This document shows, in pieces, positions 38,185 to 47,169 of a stretch of 64,000 nt of DNA. How positions within the stretch are numbered: position 1 is the first letter of the stretch; each line of letters starts with the position of its first letter. The position numbers were made by a program, and so were the translations under genes. Below the pieces are notes generated by a model, which saw only the letters and a list, made by a program, of their open reading frames with translations, made no database searches and was not told the origin of the DNA. Source of the stretch: Clostridia bacterium (lineage in GTDB: Bacteria; Bacillota; Clostridia; Oscillospirales; Butyricicoccaceae); NCBI GenBank assembly GCA_017408985.1, contig JAFQTO010000070.1:1-64000 (forward strand). Direction: 5' to 3'.

Positions 38185-39690
38185 TTATTCGGGGTTTTTG
38201 ACTACAGCGCACTGAACGAGGAAATCGTTGACGGTCGCGTTTGACTCCTGCATAGCAGAGAGTATGGCGTCCAGCTTGCTTGCAGGCAGATCAACGGTAG
38301 TCTGCTGAGGCCGGATATTGATCTTGCCGATGTCCTCCCGTCTGACCTTGCCGTACTTCTGCAGAGCTTCGATCACGTGGGATGCCTGAACGTCGTGCTC
38401 TGCGCCCACGTCGATGGTCAGGGTCCCGGTGGGCGCTTTTGAGCTCTTTTTTTCGCCTCTTGCGGAGCTTTTGGCGCCCGAATCCCTGCGGCGGCTGTCC
38501 GAGTTTGCACGGGCGGGCTTTTTGTCTCCTTCGCTGCGCTTCTTCTCCTCGGGAAGCTCGTCTATACCCTCAAGGATATACTCCTTCATCTGTACACCCG
38601 TTGCCTGCTGAACGTTAGCCATATCAAAGAACTCGCCGCTTCCCGCAACCAGGGTATAGGATGCACCCTGCTTGCCTGCTCTGCCCGTTCTGCCGATACG
38701 GTGGACGTAGTAGTCAACGTCCTCGGGGATATCGTAGTTGATGATTATCTCCACGTCGCTGGCGTCGATGCCGCGTGCGGCAACGTCGGTGGCAACCAGC
38801 AGGTCTACCTTGCCCGACTTGAAGCCGCTCATCACCTGAGTTCTTGCGCCCTGACGCATATCGCCGTGGATGGCGCAGGCGTTGAGACCCATCTCGCACA
38901 GACGGCGAGTAAGGATATCAACCATGATCTTGGTGTTGCAGAAGATCAGGCCGCGCTTTGCGCCCGACTGCTTGAACAGCAGACCTGCACAGCCGGATTT
39001 TTTGTTCCTGGGGACTTCGCAGTAAAACTGCTCGATAAGCTCGAATGCAGTCTGTCCGTCGTCGCCCTTGATGTGATGGGGCTCGCGCTGGAAGCGCTGG
39101 GAGATACGCAGAATGGGAGGAGGCATTGTAGCCGAGAACAGGGCTGTCTGGCGCTCTCTGGGCGATGCGCCGAGAATATAGCGGATATCGTCCAGAAATC
39201 CCATATTGAGCATCTCGTCAGCCTCGTCAAGAACGACGTATCTGACGCTCTTGAGACTGAGGGTGTGGCGGTGGAGATGGTCGATGATTCTGCCGGGTGT
39301 GCCGACCACTACGGACACGCCGTTTTTGAGGGCACGGATCTGATTGTCTATGTTCTGACCGCCGTAAACGGCAACGATACGGACACCTTCTTTGTATTTG
39401 GAGAACTTGCGCAGCTCGTCGCTCACCTGCATAGCCAGTTCTCTGGTGGGGCAGAGCACGAGCATCTGAGGGTCTTCGCCCGCGTCGTCTCTAAGGCGCT
39501 CGATACCGGGGATGCCGAATGCGGCAGTCTTGCCCGTACCCGTGCTGGACTGGCCGATAATGTCCTCACCCTCAAGGATGTGAGGGATAGCCTCAGCCTG
39601 GATGTCTGTCATCTCGCTGTAGCCGGCATCTTCAATAGCACGCATCAGCTCGGCGCTGAGACCGAGAGATGCAAAAGATTTTTCACTCAT
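38185..39690 (-). CDS. DEAD-box RNA helicase with DbpA RNA-binding domain
   Basis: ATP-dependent RNA helicase of 501 residues. Motifs in order: SSTGTGKTAAFG, PTRELAMQ, TPGRI, DEADEML, SAT, RGIDASD and HRIGRTGRAG. A basic low-complexity linker (about 365-415) is followed by a C-terminal DbpA-type RNA-recognition domain (TLTIDVGAEHDVQASHVIEA). In DbpA this domain binds 23S rRNA hairpin 92, so a role in ribosome assembly or cold adaptation is inferred. AGGAG precedes the ATG. Its promoter overlaps that of the divergent epimerase gene. Confidence 0.95.
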   Translation of the reverse strand: MSEKSFASLGLSAELMRAIEDAGYSEMTDIQAEAIPHILEGEDIIGQSSTGTGKTAAFGIPGIERLRDDAGEDPQMLVLCPTRELAMQVSDELRKFSKYKEGVRIVAVYGGQNIDNQIRALKNGVSVVVGTPGRIIDHLHRHTLSLKSVRYVVLDEADEMLNMGFLDDIRYILGASPRERQTALFSATMPPPILRISQRFQREPHHIKGDDGQTAFELIEQFYCEVPRNKKSGCAGLLFKQSGAKRGLIFCNTKIMVDILTRRLCEMGLNACAIHGDMRQGARTQVMSGFKSGKVDLLVATDVAARGIDASDVEIIINYDIPEDVDYYVHRIGRTGRAGKQGASYTLVAGSGEFFDMANVQQATGVQMKEYILEGIDELPEEKKRSEGDKKPARANSDSRRRDSGAKSSARGEKKSSKAPTGTLTIDVGAEHDVQASHVIEALQKYGKVRREDIGKINIRPQQTTVDLPASKLDAILSAMQESNATVNDFLVQCAVVKNPE

Positions 39691-39705
39691 ATTTACACTC
39701 CTGTA

Positions 39706-39733
39706 TTGAAAAAAGACTCGAATATTGTATAAT
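39706..39733 (+). promoter_or_regulatory. promoter of the DUF4432 gene
   Basis: TTGAAA (39706-39711), 16 bases, TATAAT (39728-39733). Confidence 0.65.
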
Positions 39734-39760
39734 TATATCACATATCAAACCCAAATACAA
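39732..39760 (-). promoter_or_regulatory. promoter of the DEAD helicase gene
   Basis: Minus-strand TTGTAT (39755-39760), 17 bases, TATAAT (39732-39737). Its -10 shares two bases with the divergent plus-strand -10. Confidence 0.65.
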
Positions 39761-39776
39761 TAAGGAGCCTGCAAAT

Positions 39777-40775
39777 ATGAATAGATCTGAGCTGTTAAAA
39801 TACACGGGCATCGCAGACCAATACGCCGGGATAACACCGTTCTGCTACACCGACGGCAAGGCAAAGGGCATAGATGCGTTCCGTGTCAAGACCGGATCGG
39901 GTCTTGAGTTTACCGTTCTGCGCGACAAGGCTCTTGATATTTTTGAAGCCTCCTACAAAGGGGTCAACCTGGCATTTATGAGCCGCAACGGTCTGGTATC
40001 CCCCGTATTCTACCGTCCCGATGATTTCGGCTCGGTCATGTCGGGCGGACTGCTGTTTACCGCAGGTCTGCGCAACGTAGGCAAGGCAGGTACCATAGAC
40101 GGCAAAAATTATCCCACCCACGGAAGTATGCATTGTACCCCCGCCCGCGGCAGTTACGCCAAAAGCGAATGGCTTAGCGAGGAGCGGCTGCATTTTGAGA
40201 TAGGCGGAGAGATGCAGGACGGGAGCTTTGCACAGTCGCTGATAATGACCCGAAAAATCGAGACAGATATGGACTCCTGCGAGATAACCATTACCGACAC
40301 TGTAGAAAATCCCGAATGCCGCGTGCAGGATTTTGCTCTGCTCTATCATATAAATATGGGATTTCCCTTTATAGACGGGAATACCGAGATCATCATTGAC
40401 GCGCCGCACACCGTCCATCCCCGAGGTGAGTGGTCACAGCAGACCGCATCCGACCACAAGAGGTTTGCCCCTCCCGAGGCAGTCAGAGAACGCAACTACC
40501 GGTTCGATATCGAGCCAGACGGGCAGGGCATGACCACCGTCAGGGTAGAAAACCGAAAGCTCAAACTTGGTATGTACATACGTGCCAAAAAAGACACCCT
40601 CCCCTATATAAACGAATGGAAGAGCCTGCAGCCCGGTCTGTACACTCTTGCCATCGAACCTCTCAACAATACCCTTTATGGTATTGAGATCGAAAAGGCG
40701 CAGGGCACCATGCGCTCCATAAAACCATACGAAAAGATCGGACACGAGGTAAAAATAGGCGTATACGAGCTGTAA
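39777..40775 (+). CDS. aldose 1-epimerase-like protein (DUF4432)
   Basis: A 332-residue beta-sandwich protein of the galactose-mutarotase superfamily, DUF4432 branch. Recognisable parts are LRDKALDIFEASYKG, PTHGSMHCTPA and LLYHINMGFPFID with the conserved histidines, and YTLAIEPLN near the C-terminus. Members are thought to act on a sugar or sugar acid, but the substrate is unknown. AAGGAG lies before the ATG at 39777; frames extending upstream lie in the promoter. Confidence 0.88.
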   Translation: MNRSELLKYTGIADQYAGITPFCYTDGKAKGIDAFRVKTGSGLEFTVLRDKALDIFEASYKGVNLAFMSRNGLVSPVFYRPDDFGSVMSGGLLFTAGLRNVGKAGTIDGKNYPTHGSMHCTPARGSYAKSEWLSEERLHFEIGGEMQDGSFAQSLIMTRKIETDMDSCEITITDTVENPECRVQDFALLYHINMGFPFIDGNTEIIIDAPHTVHPRGEWSQQTASDHKRFAPPEAVRERNYRFDIEPDGQGMTTVRVENRKLKLGMYIRAKKDTLPYINEWKSLQPGLYTLAIEPLNNTLYGIEIEKAQGTMRSIKPYEKIGHEVKIGVYEL

Positions 40776-40780
40776 AGCAA

Positions 40781-40812
40781 AACACCTGCACAGACTATGC
40801 TGTGCAGGTGTT
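40781..40812. terminator. bidirectional terminator
   Basis: A 13-bp perfect stem AACACCTGCACAG / CTGTGCAGGTGTT with a 6-base loop, TTTTTTG on the plus strand and TTTTGC on the minus strand. It ends both the DUF4432 gene and the 12-kb arginine operon. Confidence 0.9.
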
Positions 40813-40826
40813 TTTTGTACCAATGA

Positions 40827-41012
40827 TCAATCGTCCAGACTGCGTCTGAGGATATCTATAACCTTGTCGCCGTCTGCTGCAACGCCGCCCGCGGCTTTGT
40901 AGCCCGCTTCAAAGCATGCACGCGCAAAGCTGAACAGCGCTTCCTCCACTCTGTCGTAATCACGGGAGTTTATGAACTTGTCAAAGGCTTCTTCATAGCT
41001 GTTTGTATTCAC
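40827..41012 (-). CDS. 61-aa hypothetical protein
   Basis: I do not recognise it. It starts with GTG at 41012, 7 bases after a perfect AAGGAGG. It is acidic and helical (YEEAFDKFINSRDYDRVEEA, LFSFARACFEAGYKAAGG) with no membrane segment. It lies 59 bases downstream of the CarB-DapF gene and before the terminator, so it is the last gene of the arginine operon. It could be a regulatory or accessory peptide, but nothing shows this. Confidence 0.65.
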   Translation of the reverse strand: MNTNSYEEAFDKFINSRDYDRVEEALFSFARACFEAGYKAAGGVAADGDKVIDILRRSLDD

Positions 41013-41071
41013 GGATATTCCTCCTTGTTCGGGTATGTATTCATACTGTAAAAACGGCTGTGGAATATATG

Positions 41072-44000
41072 TCAATACTCAGCCCTGCCGTCATATACCA
41101 ACACGGCATCACCGGTCAGCAGTACCCTCTCGCCGTCATAGTTGACTACCACGTCACCGCCCTTGAGCTTGACGGTGATATCCCTGCATTTGTCAAGCAG
41201 ACCGTTCTCAACAGCTGCCACGACGGCTGCACAAGCACCCGTACCGCAGGCTGTTGTCTCTCCGTTGCCCCGCTCCCATACGCGCATCTTTACGGTGTTG
41301 CGGTTGACCACTCTGATAAACTCGGTATTGACCCCCTCGGGGAAGAGCGGCGAATGTTCAAGCTCTCTGCCCACACGCTCGACGGGTGCTCCGTCCACTC
41401 TGTCACAGAAGATAACGCAATGGGGATTGCCCACCGACACGCAGGTGGCGGTATACTCCCTGCCTGCGGCACTTAGGCTGATGCCTACGGCTTTGTCCTG
41501 CGTGCTGACTACGGGAATGTCGGCACTGTGCAGTGATACCTCTCCCATATCAACGGTGACCGAGGAGGCTTTGCCGTTTCGGGTATACAAGGTCAGCTGC
41601 TTTACACCGCTTGCAGTTTCTATAGTCATCTGCTCTTTTTTGACTATATCACGGTCATAGAGGTACTTGGCAACGCATCTTATGCTGTTGCCTGCCATTC
41701 TGCCCTCGCTGCCGTCGGAGTTATAGATACGCATCTTAGCGTCGGCAATTTCGGAGCCTTCGATAAGCACTATACCGCAGCCGCCCGCGCCGTAATTGCG
41801 GTCACAGAGGCTGATGCACAGAGATTCGGGGCAGGTGATCTTGCCGTCAAAATTCTCTATGAATATATAATCGTTGCCCGAACCGTGCATTTTTGAAAAG
41901 TTCAGGATACTGCGGCTTGTACGCATATTGTTAATATCAACAAGCTCGGTGTTCTGCTCGGTATAGCCGCTGGCGATAATATCGGCAAGTGCGTTTGCCG
42001 TATCAAGGCTGGTCAGGCAGGCTATGCCAAGCTGCAGCGCCCTGCGGTGGAGAGCTATATAATGGTCGACGGTGGAGTCATAAGCCGCACCCGTATAGAC
42101 GATATAGCTGATAAACCCGCTCTCGATCAATCTGAACGCCTGATCGCTCTCACCTATCTGCGCCACCCGCTCCACGTCAATGCCCAGCTGTTCAATAGCG
42201 TTAGCCGTACCCTCGGTGGCGTACATCTTCATTCCCAGATCGTCAAGCTTCTTGGCAAGCTTTACTATCTCGGGATGGTCGTGCTCGTCAACGCTGATGA
42301 ACACGCCCGACGCGCCGCCGCGTTTAGGTGAGCGAAGCTTGATGCCCGATGCGCAAAGTCCCTTGAACAGCGCCTCTGTCAGATTCTTGCCCACGCCCAG
42401 CACCTCGCCCGTAGACTTCATCTCGGGACCCAGGTAGGAGTTGACGTCATTGAGCTTCTCAAAGGAGAACACGGGTACTTTGACCGCGTAATAGGGCGGG
42501 GTCTTGTACAGCCCGCTGCCGTAGCCGAGAGAGTCCAGCTTCTCCCCTGTCATGACCCTTGCGGCAAGATCGACCATAGGCACGTTCGTGACCTTGCTGA
42601 TATAGGGTATGGTACGGGATGCGCGGGGGTTGACCTCGATAACGTACAGCTCGCCGTGGTAGATAAGATACTGGATATTGACCAGACCCTTGGTGCCCAG
42701 CGCCAGCGCCAGCTCACGGGAGCAGTCAATGACCGTCTGTGTCATCTTGTCGGTTATGCTGTAGGGTGGATATACGGCAATGGAGTCACCGCTGTGAACG
42801 CCTGCGCGCTCGATATGCTCCATAATACCGGGGATAAGCACGGTCTCACCGTCGGAGATAACATCTACCTCCAGCTCGGTGCCCATCATATACTTGTCCA
42901 CCAGTACGGGATTCTCGATCTTCTGCGCCAGAATACGCTCCATATAGGTGCGCACATCCGCATCCGAATGAGCGATGGTCATATTCTGACCGCCGATAAC
43001 GTAGCTGGGTCGCAGAAGCACGGGGTATTCAAGGCTGTTTGCCGCCGCAAGCGCCTGCTCAAGGGTCTTGACACCCACGCCCTTGGGACGGCGGATGCCG
43101 ACCTTCTCCAGAAGTCCGTCAAACCGCTCTCTGTCCTCGGCAAGGTCAATACCCTCGGCAGAGGTGCCCAGAATAGTGATGCCCTGCCTGTCCAAAAACT
43201 GTGTCAGCTTGATAGCAGTCTGACCGCCGAAGGCCACCACTACGCCCTCGGGCTGCTCTACAGCGATAACGTCCATAACGTCCTCGGGACACAGCGGCTC
43301 AAAATACAGTCTGTCGGCGGTATCGTAGTCGGTGGACACGGTCTCGGGGTTATTGTTGATGATAGCCACCTCATAACCCAAGTTCTGAAGTGTCCATACG
43401 CAATGCACCGAGGAGTAGTCAAACTCGATGCCCTGACCGATGCGGATAGGGCCTGAACCAAGGACAAGAATACGCTTCTTGTCACCGCTTATTGCCGATC
43501 TTGCTTCGCACTTGTCGCCTCTGCGTGCATAAAAGTACGGGGTATCCACGCTGAATTCCTCCGCGCAGGTGTCCACCGTCTTGTATACGCAGGGGACGTG
43601 TGTACATTTTTCGCCGGAGATGCGCTCAAGGGCGGCATCGGTATAGCCGAGCTCTTTGCCCCGCTCGTAGTTGCCGCTCAGACCGCTCTCGGCGATAGTT
43701 TTCTCATAATCCACCAGACCCTTGATCTTCTCGATAAACCAGGGGGTGATCTTGGTGATATCGTGTATCTGTTCAACCGTCACGCCGCTCTTGAGCGCCT
43801 CGTAGACGGTGAATATCCGTCTGTCATCGCAGTCACCCAGACGCTCGATAACGCTTCTGTCGTCTATGGGGACGGCAGAGAGGGTATCAAGACCTATCTC
43901 CGCACCGCGCACAGCCTTCATCAGCGCCATCTCAAAGGTAGGCGCGATGCTCATTACCTCGCCCGTAGCCTTCATCTGTGTGCCCAGTCTGCGGCTTGCG

Positions 44001-45100
44001 CCCACAAACTTGTCAAAGGGCCATTTGGGGAACTTGCAGACGATATAATTGACCTGAGGCTCAAAGCCTGCACAGCTTTTGCCCGTTTTTTCGTTTTTGA
44101 TCTCGCCCAAGGTGTAGCCCAGAGCCAGCTTGGTGGTGACTTTGGCTATAGGATAGCCGGTAGCCTTGCTTGCCAGCGCCGATGAGCGGGAGACACGGGG
44201 GTTGACCTCAATAACGGCGTACTGCGAGGAGTGCGGGTCAAGGGCAAACTGGCAGTTGCAGCCGCCTATGATACCCAGCGCCGACACGATCTTGAGCGAT
44301 GCCTGCCTGAGCATCTCGTAGTCCTGCTCACTCAGAGTAAGGGCGGGCGCGACAACGATGCTGTCGCCCGTATGAACGCCTACGGGGTCAACGTTCTCCA
44401 TACTGCACACGGCAACTGCATCACCCGTTGAGTCGCGCATGGTCTCAAACTCGATCTCTTTCCAGCCGTAGATGTACTTCTCAATAAGTACCTGACTGAT
44501 GGGCGACAGGTCTATGCCCGTTGCAGCTATTATCTCCAGTTCGCCCGAAGAATATGCCACACCGCCGCCGCTGCCTCCGAGGGTGAACGCGGGACGGACT
44601 ATTACGGGATAGCCGATGCGCTCTGCAATAGCGAGACAGTCCTCAACCGTGCTTGCCACGTCAGACGGAATGCAGGGCTGACCTATGGACTCCATAGTCT
44701 CCTTGAACAGCTTACGGTCCTCGGCAAGGTCGATAGCTTCGGCGTTGGTGCCCAGAAGCTCCACACCCATTTTGTCGAGGAATCCTTCTTTGGAGAGCTG
44801 CATAGCCATAGTAAGACCCGTCTGACCGCCGAGAGACCCGAGTATTCCGTCGGGTCTCTCCTTTTCGATTATTCTCTTGATGCTGGCAAGGGTGAGGGGC
44901 TCGAGATATATCTCGTCTGCAAGCGCTTTGTCGGTCATAATGGTGGCAGGATTGGAGTTGACGAGCACGACGTTAACACCCGCGTCTTTGAGCACGCGGC
45001 AAGCCTGTGCGCCTGCATAGTCAAACTCTGCTGCCTGGCCTATAACGATAGGTCCGGAACCTATAACAAGGACTTTTTTGATATCCGAACGAAGCGGCAT
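41072..45100 (-). CDS. carB-dapF: carbamoyl-phosphate synthase large subunit fused to diaminopimelate epimerase
   Basis: A single 1342-residue frame. Residues 1-1058 are a complete CarB: two ATP-grasp halves (about 1-400 and 550-935; SGPIVIGQAAEFDYAG and GSGPIRIGQGIEFDYS), an oligomerisation part and a C-terminal MGS-like allosteric domain ending at ELVDINN. Residues 1059-1342 are a DapF domain (NFSKMHGSGNDYIFIENFDG, NSDGSEGRMAGNSIRC, NGETTACGTGACAA). No stop, no linker and no ribosome binding site lies at the joint (ATG at 41926). CarB makes carbamoyl phosphate for ArgF next door; DapF makes meso-diaminopimelate for lysine and peptidoglycan. The second DapF cysteine (1285, ACGTG) is kept but the first is Ala1136. 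CarA is not in the window. Confidence 0.95.
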   Translation of the reverse strand: MPLRSDIKKVLVIGSGPIVIGQAAEFDYAGAQACRVLKDAGVNVVLVNSNPATIMTDKALADEIYLEPLTLASIKRIIEKERPDGILGSLGGQTGLTMAMQLSKEGFLDKMGVELLGTNAEAIDLAEDRKLFKETMESIGQPCIPSDVASTVEDCLAIAERIGYPVIVRPAFTLGGSGGGVAYSSGELEIIAATGIDLSPISQVLIEKYIYGWKEIEFETMRDSTGDAVAVCSMENVDPVGVHTGDSIVVAPALTLSEQDYEMLRQASLKIVSALGIIGGCNCQFALDPHSSQYAVIEVNPRVSRSSALASKATGYPIAKVTTKLALGYTLGEIKNEKTGKSCAGFEPQVNYIVCKFPKWPFDKFVGASRRLGTQMKATGEVMSIAPTFEMALMKAVRGAEIGLDTLSAVPIDDRSVIERLGDCDDRRIFTVYEALKSGVTVEQIHDITKITPWFIEKIKGLVDYEKTIAESGLSGNYERGKELGYTDAALERISGEKCTHVPCVYKTVDTCAEEFSVDTPYFYARRGDKCEARSAISGDKKRILVLGSGPIRIGQGIEFDYSSVHCVWTLQNLGYEVAIINNNPETVSTDYDTADRLYFEPLCPEDVMDVIAVEQPEGVVVAFGGQTAIKLTQFLDRQGITILGTSAEGIDLAEDRERFDGLLEKVGIRRPKGVGVKTLEQALAAANSLEYPVLLRPSYVIGGQNMTIAHSDADVRTYMERILAQKIENPVLVDKYMMGTELEVDVISDGETVLIPGIMEHIERAGVHSGDSIAVYPPYSITDKMTQTVIDCSRELALALGTKGLVNIQYLIYHGELYVIEVNPRASRTIPYISKVTNVPMVDLAARVMTGEKLDSLGYGSGLYKTPPYYAVKVPVFSFEKLNDVNSYLGPEMKSTGEVLGVGKNLTEALFKGLCASGIKLRSPKRGGASGVFISVDEHDHPEIVKLAKKLDDLGMKMYATEGTANAIEQLGIDVERVAQIGESDQAFRLIESGFISYIVYTGAAYDSTVDHYIALHRRALQLGIACLTSLDTANALADIIASGYTEQNTELVDINNMRTSRSILNFSKMHGSGNDYIFIENFDGKITCPESLCISLCDRNYGAGGCGIVLIEGSEIADAKMRIYNSDGSEGRMAGNSIRCVAKYLYDRDIVKKEQMTIETASGVKQLTLYTRNGKASSVTVDMGEVSLHSADIPVVSTQDKAVGISLSAAGREYTATCVSVGNPHCVIFCDRVDGAPVERVGRELEHSPLFPEGVNTEFIRVVNRNTVKMRVWERGNGETTACGTGACAAVVAAVENGLLDKCRDITVKLKGGDVVVNYDGERVLLTGDAVLVYDGRAEY

Positions 45101-45109
45101 AAAATCACC

Positions 45110-46012
45110 TTATCCCATGCACTTTACGAGAACTGCCTTCTGTGCGTGCAGACGGTTTTCAGCCTCGTCAAATATTTCGTTGGCGTGTGCTTCCAGAACC
45201 TCTTCGGTTATCTCCTCGCCTCTGTGAGCGGGCAGGCAGTGAAGCACCATAGCGTCGCTCTTGGCGACCTTCATCAGCTCGGAATTGACCTGATAGCCCT
45301 TGAACACTCTCTTGCGTTCCTCGGCTTCGCCCTCCTGACCCATAGATGCCCAAACGTCGGTGTAGATGACGTCGGCATCGCGGGCCGCCTCAAAGATATC
45401 GGGGGTACAGACGAACTCACCGTTCTCGCTTGCCCACTTCATGATCTCTGCGTCGGGCTTGTAGTTTTCGGGACAGCCGATGGCTACGGACATACCCATC
45501 TTGATGCCGCCGACGATAAGAGAGTTTGCCATATTGTTGCCGTCGCCGATGTAGCACAGCTTCTTGCCCTTGATCATACCCTTATGCTCACGGATGGTCA
45601 TAAGGTCGGCAAGCACCTGGCAGGGATGCGCAAAGTCGGTCAGGCCGTTGATGATGGGGATACTACCGTACTCCGCCAGCATCTCAACTTCCTTCTGTTC
45701 AAAAGTGCGGATCATAATACCGTCAAGGTATCTGCTCAGCACGCGGGCGGTGTCCTGAACGGGTTCGCCTCTGCCTATCTGCAGATCTCTGGAGGACAGA
45801 AACAGCGCGTGGCCGCCCAGATCGCTCATACCCACTTCAAAGGATACGCGGGTTCTTGTGGAGGACTTCTGGAATATCATACCCAGAGTCTTGCCCTTGA
45901 GGATATGGTGCTCGATGCCGTTCTTTTTTTCGTATTTGAGCTGGTCTGCCAAATTGAGCACGTCGGCTATCTCTGCGGGAGTCCAGTCAATCAGTTTGAG
46001 TAAATGTTTCAT
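45110..46012 (-). CDS. argF: ornithine carbamoyltransferase
   Basis: Joins carbamoyl phosphate and ornithine to citrulline. The 300 residues show the carbamoyl-phosphate loop SSTRTRVSFEVGMSDLGG, the HPCQVLADLMT motif and the ornithine-side HCLPAHRGEEIT. The ATG overlaps the argD stop (ATGA) with GGAGG upstream. It sits 9 bases before carB, pairing producer and consumer of carbamoyl phosphate. Confidence 0.97.
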   Translation of the reverse strand: MKHLLKLIDWTPAEIADVLNLADQLKYEKKNGIEHHILKGKTLGMIFQKSSTRTRVSFEVGMSDLGGHALFLSSRDLQIGRGEPVQDTARVLSRYLDGIMIRTFEQKEVEMLAEYGSIPIINGLTDFAHPCQVLADLMTIREHKGMIKGKKLCYIGDGNNMANSLIVGGIKMGMSVAIGCPENYKPDAEIMKWASENGEFVCTPDIFEAARDADVIYTDVWASMGQEGEAEERKRVFKGYQVNSELMKVAKSDAMVLHCLPAHRGEEITEEVLEAHANEIFDEAENRLHAQKAVLVKCMG

Positions 46013-47169
46013 TTGAGTACCTCCTTGATGACGGTAACAGCCTTTTTAAGCTGTTCCATAGGAATGTTGAGAGGGGGCAGAAGTCTGACCTTGGTCTTGG
46101 CAGTCAGGACAAGCACGCCCTTTTCGCGGCAGGCTGCCACGACTTCGGCTGCGGGCTTGACCGTGTCGATACCCAGCATAAGTCCCATACCGGTAACGCT
46201 CTTGACGCCCTCGGCACCTGTCAGCTCGCGGATGATATACTCCGATCTCTCGCGCACGCCTGCCAGCAGCTCCTCGTCGATACGCTCAACGATGTTGCAG
46301 GCGCCTGCGGCGCAGGCGGGATTGCCGCCGAAGGTGGAGCCGTGGGTGCCCGATACCAGCGCGTTCTGTGTCTTCTCAGAGAACAGAGTTGCACCGATGG
46401 GCAGACCGCCGCCCAGACCCTTTGCGGTGGAGATGATGTCAGGCTGCAGACCTACGTTCATATATGCGTACATAGCGCCCGTTCTGCCGTTTCCCGTCTG
46501 AACCTCGTCAACCAGCAGGAGCAGGTCCTTTGAAGCTGCAACTTCTTTGATCTCATCGATGAATGCTTGGCTCAGGGTGTTGACTCCGCCCTCGCCCTGC
46601 ACGACCTCGATCATAACTGCACAGCAGTTGTTCTCCTCGGCAAGCTTCCTGACGGAGCCGGGCACCTCGGGGTCTGCATAGACGAATCCCTCGGTAAAGG
46701 GCATAAAGTCGGTGTGCATCTTATCCTGACCGGTTGCCGCCAGAGTGGTGATGGTCCTGCCGTGGAAGCTGTTCTTGAGGGTGATGATGGTGTATCTGCC
46801 GTCACCGTATTTTTCGTGAGACCAGCGGCGGGCGGCTTTTATCATACACTCGTTGGCCTCAGCGCCCGAGTTGCCGAAAAAGACCTTCTTCATCCCGGTC
46901 TTCTGACACAGCAGCTGAGCCAGCTTGGCGCAGGGCTCTGTATAGTAGAGATTGGAGGTGTGCTGAACGCGGAAAAGCTGCTCACTAACGGCTTTTGCCC
47001 AGCTTTCGTCGCAGGCACCGAAGATATTGACGGCGATACCGCTGCCCATATCTATGTACTCCTTGCCCTCGTCGTCATAGAGGAGAGAGCCTTTGCCCGA
47101 GACTATTGCCACGGGAAAGCGACCGTAGGTCGCCATAACGTATTGATTGTCAAGTTCTTTTATATTCAT
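46009..47169 (-). CDS. argD: acetylornithine aminotransferase
   Basis: PLP aminotransferase making N-acetylornithine from the semialdehyde and glutamate. The 386 residues have GNSGAEANECMIKAARRW, LLLVDEVQTGNGRTG and the PLP lysine in STAKGLGGGLPIGA, with the HGSTFGGNP motif typical of ArgD. It overlaps both neighbours by 4 bases. Confidence 0.96.
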   Translation of the reverse strand: MNIKELDNQYVMATYGRFPVAIVSGKGSLLYDDEGKEYIDMGSGIAVNIFGACDESWAKAVSEQLFRVQHTSNLYYTEPCAKLAQLLCQKTGMKKVFFGNSGAEANECMIKAARRWSHEKYGDGRYTIITLKNSFHGRTITTLAATGQDKMHTDFMPFTEGFVYADPEVPGSVRKLAEENNCCAVMIEVVQGEGGVNTLSQAFIDEIKEVAASKDLLLLVDEVQTGNGRTGAMYAYMNVGLQPDIISTAKGLGGGLPIGATLFSEKTQNALVSGTHGSTFGGNPACAAGACNIVERIDEELLAGVRERSEYIIRELTGAEGVKSVTGMGLMLGIDTVKPAAEVVAACREKGVLVLTAKTKVRLLPPLNIPMEQLKKAVTVIKEVLK

